Below are positions 1-8,260 of a DNA stretch of 64,000 nt, one piece after another. Source of the stretch: Polaribacter reichenbachii (GTDB lineage Bacteria; Bacteroidota; Bacteroidia; Flavobacteriales; Flavobacteriaceae); contig NZ_CP019419.1 in NCBI RefSeq assembly GCF_001975665.1, positions 744,001 through 808,000 of the forward strand. Reading direction: 5' to 3'. Both the position numbers and the translations under genes were made by a program. How positions within the stretch are numbered: the first letter of the stretch is position 1; each line of letters begins with the position of its first letter. Below the pieces are notes generated by a model, which was not told where the DNA came from, made no database searches, and worked only from the letters and a program-made list of their open reading frames with translations.

Positions 1-618
1 AATATTATTACTACCAGATTTTGCAATTCCGCTTGTTAAATGATTACGTAACCATAAAAATTCTCCTGTATCATCTACTTTATTAAATTTATCTGGTATT
101 GTTAAAGAAAGCCCTAGATTTTTCAATGTTAAAAACTGAGAATCATCTAATTTACTTTTTCTAAAAATACTTTGTGTAAAATCGATATCTGCATCTAAAT
201 ATATTCTTCTTATTTCCATTTTACGATCCTGAAGAATTTTTATGATACTAGCATCATCTTTTGCTTGAATGTAGACAATGGTTTGTGGTTTTGCATACAC
301 ATTCTTTTTAACCGTAAAGTTTTCAGTATCACCTTCGTTAATTATTAAAATGTTTCTGCTGGCTTTCATCATAGAACTAAAACCATTTGGCGCTACTTGA
401 GATACTGATAAAATTGGTTCTGGTTGTGGCAACCCAACTTGTAATTCACCAAAAGAGTTTCTTATTTCTGCCCCAACATCTCCTGTCCAATCGCTAATTT
501 TTGCAACGACCATTACTTTGTTAATCTTACCTATAGATTCTCTTAAAATCATTTTATCATTCCCTACACAAGAGGCTAACAAAATCGTTAAGGTTAATAT
601 TGAAAGTATTTTTTTCAT
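1..618 (-). CDS. DUF4837 family lipoprotein, C-terminus cut by window edge
   Basis: The first 206 residues are visible; the frame is open to the window edge, so the C-terminus is missing. The N-terminus is a lipoprotein signal (MKKILSILTLTILLASC, lipobox LASC), so the product should be anchored to a membrane facing the periplasm. The body resembles the Bacteroidota DUF4837 family (about 330 residues in full), whose function is unknown. It is the last visible gene of a tightly spaced minus-strand run that includes a LysM lytic transglycosylase 109 bp upstream, which hints at an envelope role but proves nothing. I chose the start at 618 because it gives a clean signal peptide. Family assignment is from recall of sequence pattern only. 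Confidence 0.75.
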   Translation of the reverse strand, partial: MKKILSILTLTILLASCVGNDKMILRESIGKINKVMVVAKISDWTGDVGAEIRNSFGELQVGLPQPEPILSVSQVAPNGFSSMMKASRNILIINEGDTENFTVKKNVYAKPQTIVYIQAKDDASIIKILQDRKMEIRRIYLDADIDFTQSIFRKSKLDDSQFLTLKNLGLSLTIPDKFNKVDDTGEFLWLRNHLTSGIAKSGSNNI

Positions 619-727
619 CAGATTCGTTTTTATGTATTTAAGGTTAGTTTTTTATTTTACTACCAAATATTGTTCCATTTTTAACTAAAACAACATAGAA
701 AGCTATTTTTCTATAAAAATAAAGAAT

Positions 728-2038
728 TTATCGAATTCTCTTCGGATAAATATAAAGTCTTTGACCAATTTTTAAATTACTGGTTTTTAAACCATTCCAT
801 TGTTTAATATTACTAACTCTTACTCCGAATTTATTAGCAATTTTCCCTAAATAATCTCCACTTTGTACTTTGTAACGAATTCGTTTATCCATTTCAAAAT
901 ACTTAGGTAAAGGTTTTTCTCTTTTAGCATCATCTAAATCTGCTAAAGCATACAATTCTTGTTCTTTATCTAAAAAATCTATAATTTTATTTGATGGAAG
1001 CCTAACAGCATAATTACGATCTTTAATATGTGGAATAATATCTAATTTATAAGCGGGATTTAAAAATGATAAAACCTTTTCATCAACATTAATAGTTTCT
1101 GAAATTTGATCAAAAGAAATGGTTCTTTTTACCTGAATAGTATCTGTCTGAAAATTAAAAAATTGAGGTAATTCTGAATAAATATTATGCTCATTTGCAT
1201 ATTCAAAAATATACATAGTTGCATAAAAAGCGGGTACATAACCTGCTGTTTCTGTTGGTAAATAAGGCCTTATATTCCAATAATTTTTAAAACCACCAGA
1301 ACGTTTTATGGCTTTAGTTACATTACCTGGCCCTGAGTTGTATGCAGCCAATGCCAAATCCCAATCACCAAAAATTCTGTACAACTGACTTAAATATTTA
1401 CAAGCTGCAATGGTTGATTTTACAGGATCGTATCTTTCATCTACATAAGAACTTACTTTTAAATCGAACTGTTTTCCTGTACCGTACATAAATTGCCATA
1501 TACCAGAAGCCCCAACTCTAGACCTTATTTTTGGTCTTAAAGCAGATTCTACAATAGCTAAATATTTCATTTCTAAAGGAATATCATATTGATCTAAATA
1601 CTGTTCAAACATCGGAAAATAATACTTTGCCTTTGCCATTAAAGCAGGGTAATATTTTTTTCGATAACGTAAATAACCATTAATTACCTTTTCTAAAGCA
1701 GGATTAAATGCCAAATTAAATGGTGTTTTTTCGTTTAAACTAGCCAAACGAATTTTCATTAAATCTGTAGTTAAAACCGGATTATAATTGCCTTTTATAT
1801 CTTTATCATCAATCACATACTCTAAAGTATCTATTAAAGGCGAGCTGAATTTTTCATCAACCAAAAGACTATCTATAAGTTTTAAATCGTTATCTGTAAA
1901 AAACTCTTTTACAACTGGTGTTTTTATTGAGTCTTTTGCTACAATTAAAGTATCTATTTTTATAATGGATATACTATCTGTTTCTTGTTGAGAAAAAATA
2001 GCGTTTGTAATTAAAAGGAATAAGAAAAATTTCTTCAT
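728..2038 (-). CDS. Membrane-bound lytic murein transglycosylase (MltD-like) with LysM
   Basis: A 436-residue exported peptidoglycan-cleaving enzyme. A signal peptide (about residues 1-17) is followed by a spacer, then an SLT (goose-lysozyme-like) domain around residues 145-260 with the catalytic Glu in AIVESALRPK (E164), the GASGIWQFMYGTG block and the AAYNSGPGNV motif. One LysM repeat closes the protein (about 387-433, YKVQSGDYLGKIA). This order matches MltD, which cleaves the MurNAc-GlcNAc bond leaving 1,6-anhydroMurNAc; E. coli MltD carries more LysM repeats. It lies 41 bp downstream of xth in the same minus-strand run as a class A PBP, so synthesis and remodelling of the wall may be co-expressed. 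Confidence 0.92.
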   Translation of the reverse strand: MKKFFLFLLITNAIFSQQETDSISIIKIDTLIVAKDSIKTPVVKEFFTDNDLKLIDSLLVDEKFSSPLIDTLEYVIDDKDIKGNYNPVLTTDLMKIRLASLNEKTPFNLAFNPALEKVINGYLRYRKKYYPALMAKAKYYFPMFEQYLDQYDIPLEMKYLAIVESALRPKIRSRVGASGIWQFMYGTGKQFDLKVSSYVDERYDPVKSTIAACKYLSQLYRIFGDWDLALAAYNSGPGNVTKAIKRSGGFKNYWNIRPYLPTETAGYVPAFYATMYIFEYANEHNIYSELPQFFNFQTDTIQVKRTISFDQISETINVDEKVLSFLNPAYKLDIIPHIKDRNYAVRLPSNKIIDFLDKEQELYALADLDDAKREKPLPKYFEMDKRIRYKVQSGDYLGKIANKFGVRVSNIKQWNGLKTSNLKIGQRLYIYPKRIR

Positions 2039-2079
2039 TTATTTTGAGTTTCTTATTTGCGAAACCTAACATTTTTATA

Positions 2080-2841
2080 TTATAAATCTAATTCTAAAGC
2101 TATAGGGCAATGATCTGAGTGTTTTGCTTCGGATAAAATATAAGCTCTAGAAATATTCTCTTTTAAAGGTTCTGAAACCATTGCATAATCTAAACGCCAT
2201 CCTTTATTATTTGCTCTAGAATTTGCTCTGTAGCTCCACCAAGAATATTGTTGCACATCTTGATTTAAAAATCGGAAACTATCTATAAATCCGCTATTAA
2301 TAAATTTTCCAATCCAAGTTCTTTCTTCTGGTAAAAAACCAGAAACGCCTTTCATTTTTGGGTTATGAATGTCTATTTCTTCGTGACAAATATTATAATC
2401 TCCACAAATTACCAAATTCGGAATTTCTTGTTTTAAATTGTTGATGTATTCCTGAAATTCATCCATATAAATAAACTTATAATCTAACCTTGCAGAATTT
2501 GTGCCAGAAGGCAAATATAAGCTCATTATAGAAACCTCATCAAAATCTACTCTAAGGTTTCTACCTTCAAAATCCATAGTTTCGATTCCTGTACCATATT
2601 CTATATGGTTTGGTTTTTCCTTACACAAAACTGCTACAGAAGAGTATCCTTTTTTTTGTGCTGAAAACCAATAATGATAAGGATAACCTGCATCTTCGAA
2701 CAAAGATAAATCTAACTGTTCTTTGTGTGCTTTGGTTTCTTGTATGCAAATTACATCTGGACTCGCTGCTTGCAACCAATCTAAAAATCCTTTTTTTAAT
2801 GCTGCTCTAATTCCGTTTACGTTGTATGATATTATTTTCAT
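2080..2841 (-). CDS. xth: Exodeoxyribonuclease III (Xth/ExoA type)
   Basis: A 253-residue cytoplasmic AP endonuclease and 3'-5' exonuclease of the endonuclease/exonuclease/phosphatase fold, acting in base-excision repair. Visible family motifs are KIISYNVNGIRAA at the N-terminus, CIQETKA with the metal-binding Glu, GDYNICHEEIDIHNPK in the middle and the terminal SDHCPIALEL with the catalytic Asp-His. Length and motif order fit the ExoA branch. The start is preceded by AAAAGGGGCAA, an unusually strong purine-rich ribosome-binding sequence for this AT-rich genome, and a small CCCC/GGGG hairpin sits just before it (see the hairpin entry). The neighbours are envelope genes, so the grouping is probably only transcriptional. 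Confidence 0.96.
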   Translation of the reverse strand: MKIISYNVNGIRAALKKGFLDWLQAASPDVICIQETKAHKEQLDLSLFEDAGYPYHYWFSAQKKGYSSVAVLCKEKPNHIEYGTGIETMDFEGRNLRVDFDEVSIMSLYLPSGTNSARLDYKFIYMDEFQEYINNLKQEIPNLVICGDYNICHEEIDIHNPKMKGVSGFLPEERTWIGKFINSGFIDSFRFLNQDVQQYSWWSYRANSRANNKGWRLDYAMVSEPLKENISRAYILSEAKHSDHCPIALELDL

Positions 2842-2854
2842 TTGCCCCTTTTAA

Positions 2855-2871
2855 TTTCCCCAAAGGGGAAA
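2855..2871 (-). promoter_or_regulatory. Hairpin just upstream of xth ribosome-binding site
   Basis: On the minus strand TTTCCCC, three T residues and GGGGAAA form a perfect 7-bp stem in the 40-bp gap between the unknown gene (stop at 2882) and xth. The sequence then continues TTAAAAGGGGCAA into the xth start. The CCCC could pair with either GGGG, so this may be a small translation-control structure or a weak terminator; there is no T-run directly after the stem. The function is inference. Confidence 0.35.
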
Positions 2872-2881
2872 AAATATTCTC

Positions 2882-3661
2882 TTAATTAATAATTATTTTT
2901 TCTAACTTATCTATTTCATTCTCTAGACTAGACATATTCAAGAATTTTGAAGATTCAATATCATAAATTGCAAATCTCTGTTTTTTATGTTCTTCTCTTA
3001 TATTTTCTCTACTTGTAAATTTTATAAAAATTTGAGTGTTCGAATTTATAAACTCAAACCTTTCAATATTAATATTTTCTGATACTCTTCTTAGGTTTTT
3101 ACCATCTAAGGTAGAAAGATATAAATCGTGATAATCTGCTGAGTTTATTTTTCTGTCCTTATTTGAATCTTCAAATGCAATTAAATATGCAATATATTTA
3201 ACTGTCTTATCCAGTTTATCTTCTCTATAACTAAACCTTTTCCTTTGTGGTTCTATTTCTAAAATAGATGCTTTTTTATCTAATAAAGAAGTTATTACTT
3301 GATAATTTTCGTCTAAAAAAATGACATTTACATATTTTAAAAGAGCATCACCAATATCATTTGCTACTGAAGCAGTTTTATATATTTCTTTTTCTTCCTC
3401 ATAAGTTAACAAAGAAATTGGTAAATATTTATTATTTGAATTATATAAATCTGTTGGACTATAATATTTTAACCCTTGTAATGCTAGGCTATCTTTCTTT
3501 GCAGTTTCTAATTCTTTTCCTAGAATTATACCATCTTGTTGTCTATTCTGTTTGGGGAAAATATTTTTTGTTACTTGGTAAATTCCAAACCCTAAAAGTA
3601 TAGGAAGCATTACTCCATTTAAAATAACCAAAAATTTTATGAATTTATTAGTGATTTTCAT
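2882..3661 (-). CDS. Unknown membrane-anchored protein with EF-hand-like loop
   Basis: A 259-residue protein I do not recognise. One hydrophobic segment lies near the N-terminus (about residues 8-30), predicting a signal anchor with the rest in the periplasm. A calcium-loop-like stretch, DSNKDRKINSAD (165-176), has acidic or amide residues at the EF-hand positions 1, 3, 5 and 12. It is followed by YLSTLDGKNLRRVSE, similar to TolB/PD40-type beta-propeller repeats. The gene ends 40 bp before xth and starts 2 bp after the stop of the acyl-CoA synthetase gene (3664), so it is surely cotranscribed. It could be a conserved flavobacterial protein with a partial propeller; no function is proposed. 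Confidence 0.8.
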   Translation of the reverse strand: MKITNKFIKFLVILNGVMLPILLGFGIYQVTKNIFPKQNRQQDGIILGKELETAKKDSLALQGLKYYSPTDLYNSNNKYLPISLLTYEEEKEIYKTASVANDIGDALLKYVNVIFLDENYQVITSLLDKKASILEIEPQRKRFSYREDKLDKTVKYIAYLIAFEDSNKDRKINSADYHDLYLSTLDGKNLRRVSENINIERFEFINSNTQIFIKFTSRENIREEHKKQRFAIYDIESSKFLNMSSLENEIDKLEKIIIN

Positions 3662-3663
3662 AT

Positions 3664-5463
3664 CTAATAACTGTCTCTTAATGTTCTTCTCATTACTTTG
3701 TTTGATGCAGTTCTTGGTAACACATCAATCTTTACTAAATCTGAAACTTTAAATAAAGGATTTAATTGTGTTTTTACAATTTTTTGAGCTGATTTTAAAA
3801 AATCTTCATCAACCTTAATATTATTATTTTCAACATAAAAAACTACTAGTTTTGCTGGTCCACCATCTTTTGGAGCTACAGCAATTGCTGCAGATTCTAA
3901 AACAAATTCTAACTGATTAATAGCTTCTTCTATTTGAGTTGCGCTGACTTTAATTCCGCCTAAATTCATAGCATCATCTACTCTACCTAAAATTTTAAAA
4001 TAGCCATTTTCTAATTGATGCAATTCATCTCCATGTCTTCTTAAAACTTGATGATATTCTGGAGTATCATCATAATATATTTTCTGATGATCTTTGTTTA
4101 ACAACTCAGTAGAAAGCCCCATAATTGGCGGAATTAAAAACACTTCTCCTTTTTTAGTTTCTTGATGATCATCACCTAACAAAGCAAAATCTGTACCTAA
4201 TGCTTTTGCAGAAAAAGTACTTGGTATATTATCTTGTACTACTGTACTTGTAATATAACCACCACCAATTTCTGTACCTCCACAATACTCAATAACAGGT
4301 TTATTATTGGCAAGTTGCATTAAATATTCCATTTCTGTAGGGTTAGAAACTTCTCCTGTAGAACTGTAGTTTTTAATTGCATTCCAATCTAAAGTTTCCA
4401 TACAAGCAGAATTTTTCCAATGTTTTACAATACTTGGTATTACACCCAACATTGTAACTTTTGCATTTTGTACAAAGGCTCCAAAATCTGCACTTAAAGG
4501 CGCATCATAATACAAACCAATAGCTGCTTTATTAATTAAGGTTGCAAAAATTAACCAAGGCCCCATCATCCAACCTAAATTTGTGGGCCAACAAACTACA
4601 TCGTTTTTCTGTATATTTTGATGATAAAAGCCATCAGAAGCTGCTTTTATTGCTGTTGTATGATTCCAAGGAATTGCTTTGGGTTCACTTGTTGTTCCTG
4701 AAGAAAAAAGAATAGTGATACAATCTTGAGGTGATTGTTTTACACTGATAAAATTGGAATTATCAGACAAGAAATCATCCCAAAAAAGATCATTATCTCT
4801 TATTGAAAAATCTTTATTTTTTACTGTATTTAATACTACAACTTTCTGAGCTTCTGCCTCTACAACTTTCTCATAAAGTGGAAAACTTTTACCTGCTCTA
4901 ACTAAATAATCTTGCGTAAAAACAACTTTAGGTTTTGTTAAATCTAGCCTTACTTTAATTTCATTTACAGTGAAGCTATCAACAATTGTTGCTACTTTAA
5001 TTCCTGCTTTTATTGCTGCCAAATAAATTGCAACACATTCTAGCGTCATTGGTAAATCTATGGCAATAGTATCATCTTTATATACATCAATATCAGCAAA
5101 ACTATTGGCGATTTTATTAACCAATAATTCTAATTCTTTTTGCGTGATTTTTTGAACAGATTCGTTTGGTTTTTGAAAAACGACTGCAGTTGCATTATCA
5201 TCATTCTGAAAACAAGAATCTACAATATTTAATTCAGCACCAAACAACCATTTTGCTTGAGTTACACCATCATCAACATTTAAAATTTGATTGTATTTTT
5301 TTTCTTGAATGATGTTTAAAAACTTGACTGTTTCTTGCCAAAAATCTTCCTTATTTTCTACAGACCAACTCCATAACTCCTTATAACTAGTAAATTGATG
5401 CTTTAACATCAATTTACTAATATTAGACGAATTTATATTTTCTTTAGTTGGCTTCCAAATCAT
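3664..5463 (-). CDS. AMP-forming acyl-CoA synthetase, acetyl/acetoacetyl-CoA synthetase type
   Basis: A 599-residue ANL-superfamily enzyme that would activate a carboxylic acid with ATP and CoA. The N-terminal cap (KELWSWSVENKEDFW) resembles acetyl-CoA and acetoacetyl-CoA synthetases and plant AAE17/18-type enzymes. The phosphate-binding loop is TILFSSGTTSEPKAIPW, and the C-terminal subdomain shows GRVDDAMNLGGIKVSATQIEEA, with the catalytic Lys probably in PRTASNKVMRRTL. The start is 12 bp after the stop of the class A PBP gene. The acid substrate cannot be told from sequence: acetoacetate, acetate or a short branched acid are all possible. Neighbouring envelope genes give no clue. Confidence 0.85.
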   Translation of the reverse strand: MIWKPTKENINSSNISKLMLKHQFTSYKELWSWSVENKEDFWQETVKFLNIIQEKKYNQILNVDDGVTQAKWLFGAELNIVDSCFQNDDNATAVVFQKPNESVQKITQKELELLVNKIANSFADIDVYKDDTIAIDLPMTLECVAIYLAAIKAGIKVATIVDSFTVNEIKVRLDLTKPKVVFTQDYLVRAGKSFPLYEKVVEAEAQKVVVLNTVKNKDFSIRDNDLFWDDFLSDNSNFISVKQSPQDCITILFSSGTTSEPKAIPWNHTTAIKAASDGFYHQNIQKNDVVCWPTNLGWMMGPWLIFATLINKAAIGLYYDAPLSADFGAFVQNAKVTMLGVIPSIVKHWKNSACMETLDWNAIKNYSSTGEVSNPTEMEYLMQLANNKPVIEYCGGTEIGGGYITSTVVQDNIPSTFSAKALGTDFALLGDDHQETKKGEVFLIPPIMGLSTELLNKDHQKIYYDDTPEYHQVLRRHGDELHQLENGYFKILGRVDDAMNLGGIKVSATQIEEAINQLEFVLESAAIAVAPKDGGPAKLVVFYVENNNIKVDEDFLKSAQKIVKTQLNPLFKVSDLVKIDVLPRTASNKVMRRTLRDSY

Positions 5464-5475
5464 TAAAATAGGCTT

Positions 5476-7758
5476 TTAAAAATCGGTATCTTCTTCTACA
5501 GGTGTTTTAGCATTCTCTTTTCCTTCTTCTTTTACAGGCTCATCACAATCAATATTAATAGATAAATTTTCTGGTTTTTCAAAATCTTCTTTACTGATGT
5601 TTAATGTTTTATCTGCGTAACATTTTTTCATAAACAAAGCCCAAGTAGGTAAAGACATAGTTGCTCCTTGCCCTTTATTTATCCCAGCAAAATGCGTTGC
5701 TCTATCTTCACCACCTGTCCAAACTCCGGTTGCTAAATTGGGTACAATTCCCATAAACCAACCATCAGATTGATTTTGAGTTGTTCCAGTTTTACCTGCA
5801 ATTTCATTATCAAATCCGTAAGGAAAACCAGTTACAGCTTTACCTCCAGACGTCCAATTAGAACGCAAACGAATTCCTGATCCAGAATCTGTAACTCCTT
5901 GTAATAAATTTAAGATTACATACGCAGATTCTTCGCTTAAAACCTCTTCTGTTTTTGGCACAAAATCTTTTAAAACAGTTCCGTTTTTATCTTCGATTCT
6001 GGTAATAATCATTGGTTTTACACGCAAGCCTTTGTTTGCAAACGTACTGTAAGCACTTACCATTTCATATAAAGATAAATCTACAGCACCTAAAGCAATA
6101 GACGGATTTGCATCAATCTTAGTTTCAATACCAGCAGAATTTGCCAATCTTACTACGTTTATTGGCGCAACTTGATCTATTAAATTTGCAGTAACAACAT
6201 TAGTAGACGTTGCTAAAGCATCTTTTAAACTTAGCATTCCCCCATATTTATCGTTCGAATTTTTAGGGGTCCATTCTTCTGGAATTCCGTATTTACCAGC
6301 AGGAATTGTATATGGCGTATTTGGTAACAAATCGCATGGAGATTTTCTTAATTGATTAATTGCAGTTGCATATACAAAAGGTTTAAACGTAGAACCTACT
6401 TGTCTTTTTTGTTGTGCAACAGCATCATATTTAAAATGTTTATTATTAATACCACCAACCCAAGCTTTTATATGACCTGTTTGTGGTGCTATGGATAATA
6501 AGCCTGAACGTAAAAAGGTTTTATAATATCTAATAGAATCTAAAGGAGACATAATTGTATCTAAATTTCCTTTCCAAGAAAAAACTTTCATTTTGGTTTT
6601 CTTATTGAAAATTGCATCAATTTCTTTGGATGATTTTCCTGCAATTTTTAAACGCTTATATCTTTCTGAATTCTTTTTTGCTCTATTTAAAATACCTTGA
6701 ATTTGATCTTTTTCTAAATCGTAAAAAGGTGCAGTTTTATTTCTTTTTTGTTCTTTAAAAAAGTAAGATTGCAAATTTGCCATATGCTCTGTAACTGCCT
6801 CTTCTGCATATTTTTGCATTCTAGAATCTATAGTTACGTATATTTTTAATCCATCACTAAAAATATCATATTGCTCTCCATTTGGTTTGGGGTTTTCTTT
6901 AACCCAAGTTCTCATTACTTTTTGTAAATGCGTTCTAAAATAAGTTGCATAACCTTCGTCATGACTTTCTGGAGTATAGTTTATATTTAAGGGTAATTGT
7001 TGTAAATCTAACTTTTCTCTTTCTGTAATTATTCCGTTTCTAGTCATTTGAAGCAAAACAACATTTCTTCTTTGTCTTACTTTTGCTTCTCTTCTTAAAG
7101 GATTAAAATAAGATGAGTTTTTTAGCATACCTACCAACATCGCAGATTCTTGAATTTCTAATTCTTTGGGCTCTTTACCAAAATAAATTCTTGCTGCAGA
7201 ACGTATACCAACTGCCTGATTTAAAAAATCATATTTATTTAAATACATGGCAATAATTTCGTCTTTGGTATATTGACTTTCTAATTTAGTGGCTACTACC
7301 CACTCTTTCATTTTTTGACCTATTCTTTTAAAAATATTCCTTGATGGCTTTACTGTAAACAACATTTTTGCCAATTGCTGAGAAATAGTACTTGCTCCAC
7401 CACTACCTGGTTTTAACACCGCTCTTGCTGTACCTCTAAAATCGATTCCAGAATGCTCATAAAAACGTTCATCTTCAGTAGCAACTAAAGCATCTACTAA
7501 ATTTTGTGGTAATTCTTTAAACTTAACAGGAGTTCTATTTTCTTTAGCGTATTTACCAATAGTTACACCATCTGCAGAAATTACTTCTGTTGCTAAATTA
7601 GTTTGCGGATTTTCTAATTCTTCGAAAGTAGGTAAAGCCCCTAAACCACCTGAAGCTGCTGTATAAAACAACAATATAAAAATTAATAAAATCGAAAAAA
7701 GAATACCCCAAAACCAAAGTAGGTATTTTCTAAAACTTGTTTTTTGTGTCTTTGCCAT
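5476..7758 (-). CDS. Class A penicillin-binding protein (PBP1A-like, GT51 plus transpeptidase)
   Basis: A 760-residue bifunctional peptidoglycan synthase. One transmembrane anchor (about residues 13-34) is followed by the GT51 glycosyltransferase with the catalytic Glu in ATEDERFYEHSG (E95-E97) and GGASTISQQLAKML. The transpeptidase domain has all three penicillin-binding motifs: SxxK as STFK (456-459), SxN as STN (518-520) and KTG at 656-658. The acidic tail (EEGKENAKTPVEEDTDF) is not part of a known domain. The gene lies 1 bp downstream of gldH and 12 bp upstream of the acyl-CoA synthetase gene, within one apparent operon. A second class A-type protein, PBP1C, is at 24993-27341. Confidence 0.96.
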   Translation of the reverse strand: MAKTQKTSFRKYLLWFWGILFSILLIFILLFYTAASGGLGALPTFEELENPQTNLATEVISADGVTIGKYAKENRTPVKFKELPQNLVDALVATEDERFYEHSGIDFRGTARAVLKPGSGGASTISQQLAKMLFTVKPSRNIFKRIGQKMKEWVVATKLESQYTKDEIIAMYLNKYDFLNQAVGIRSAARIYFGKEPKELEIQESAMLVGMLKNSSYFNPLRREAKVRQRRNVVLLQMTRNGIITEREKLDLQQLPLNINYTPESHDEGYATYFRTHLQKVMRTWVKENPKPNGEQYDIFSDGLKIYVTIDSRMQKYAEEAVTEHMANLQSYFFKEQKRNKTAPFYDLEKDQIQGILNRAKKNSERYKRLKIAGKSSKEIDAIFNKKTKMKVFSWKGNLDTIMSPLDSIRYYKTFLRSGLLSIAPQTGHIKAWVGGINNKHFKYDAVAQQKRQVGSTFKPFVYATAINQLRKSPCDLLPNTPYTIPAGKYGIPEEWTPKNSNDKYGGMLSLKDALATSTNVVTANLIDQVAPINVVRLANSAGIETKIDANPSIALGAVDLSLYEMVSAYSTFANKGLRVKPMIITRIEDKNGTVLKDFVPKTEEVLSEESAYVILNLLQGVTDSGSGIRLRSNWTSGGKAVTGFPYGFDNEIAGKTGTTQNQSDGWFMGIVPNLATGVWTGGEDRATHFAGINKGQGATMSLPTWALFMKKCYADKTLNISKEDFEKPENLSINIDCDEPVKEEGKENAKTPVEEDTDF

Positions 7759-7759
7759 T

Positions 7760-8260
7760 TTATTCTGTTTTTTCTATGCTAAAACCTACATCTTGTACAC
7801 CTTGCAAAAAAGGAATTGTATTTACTTCTCCGTTTTTACGCATTGCGTGACGTATGTTAAAAACATATTTTCCTGATACAGGAAATACTTTTTCTTCTTT
7901 ATAAAATAATTTATTTTCTTTAATATCTGTAAAACCTTTTCCTAAAAACTGACCAGAATTATCTGCCATTTCATATTGTAAGGTGTCTATTATTTTATCC
8001 CCATTGGGGAAATTAAGCTCTGTAATTACATACAAATTGCTATAAGGATAATCTTTATTATTTCTAAGATTTATGAATAAATTTTTAGGTGAAATGGTAT
8101 CACTTATTTCAAATTCAAAAGAAATATTTTTATTGGCTTCCCAAGAAGCATTAGACAACGATTTGTATTTAGTGAACTCAATTTTATCACTACAAGAAAA
8201 CAAGAAAAGAAGCGTAATTAAAAAAACAAAAAGTTTATTTTTCTTGAGAATTGTTTCCAT
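7760..8260 (-). CDS. gldH: Gliding motility lipoprotein GldH
   Basis: A 166-residue lipoprotein with signal LFVFLITLLFLFSCSDK (lipobox FSCS). The rest matches the pattern of GldH, an outer-membrane-associated lipoprotein needed for gliding and type IX secretion function in Flavobacterium. The open frame extends back to 8515, but the Met at 8260 is the only start that places the signal peptide at the N-terminus; the longer part is out-of-frame reading of the ricT-like gene. The start therefore overlaps the end of the ricT-like gene by 26 bp. The ricT-gldH-PBP order is one I associate with flavobacteria. Other gld genes are not in the window. Confidence 0.88.
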   Translation of the reverse strand: METILKKNKLFVFLITLLFLFSCSDKIEFTKYKSLSNASWEANKNISFEFEISDTISPKNLFINLRNNKDYPYSNLYVITELNFPNGDKIIDTLQYEMADNSGQFLGKGFTDIKENKLFYKEEKVFPVSGKYVFNIRHAMRKNGEVNTIPFLQGVQDVGFSIEKTE

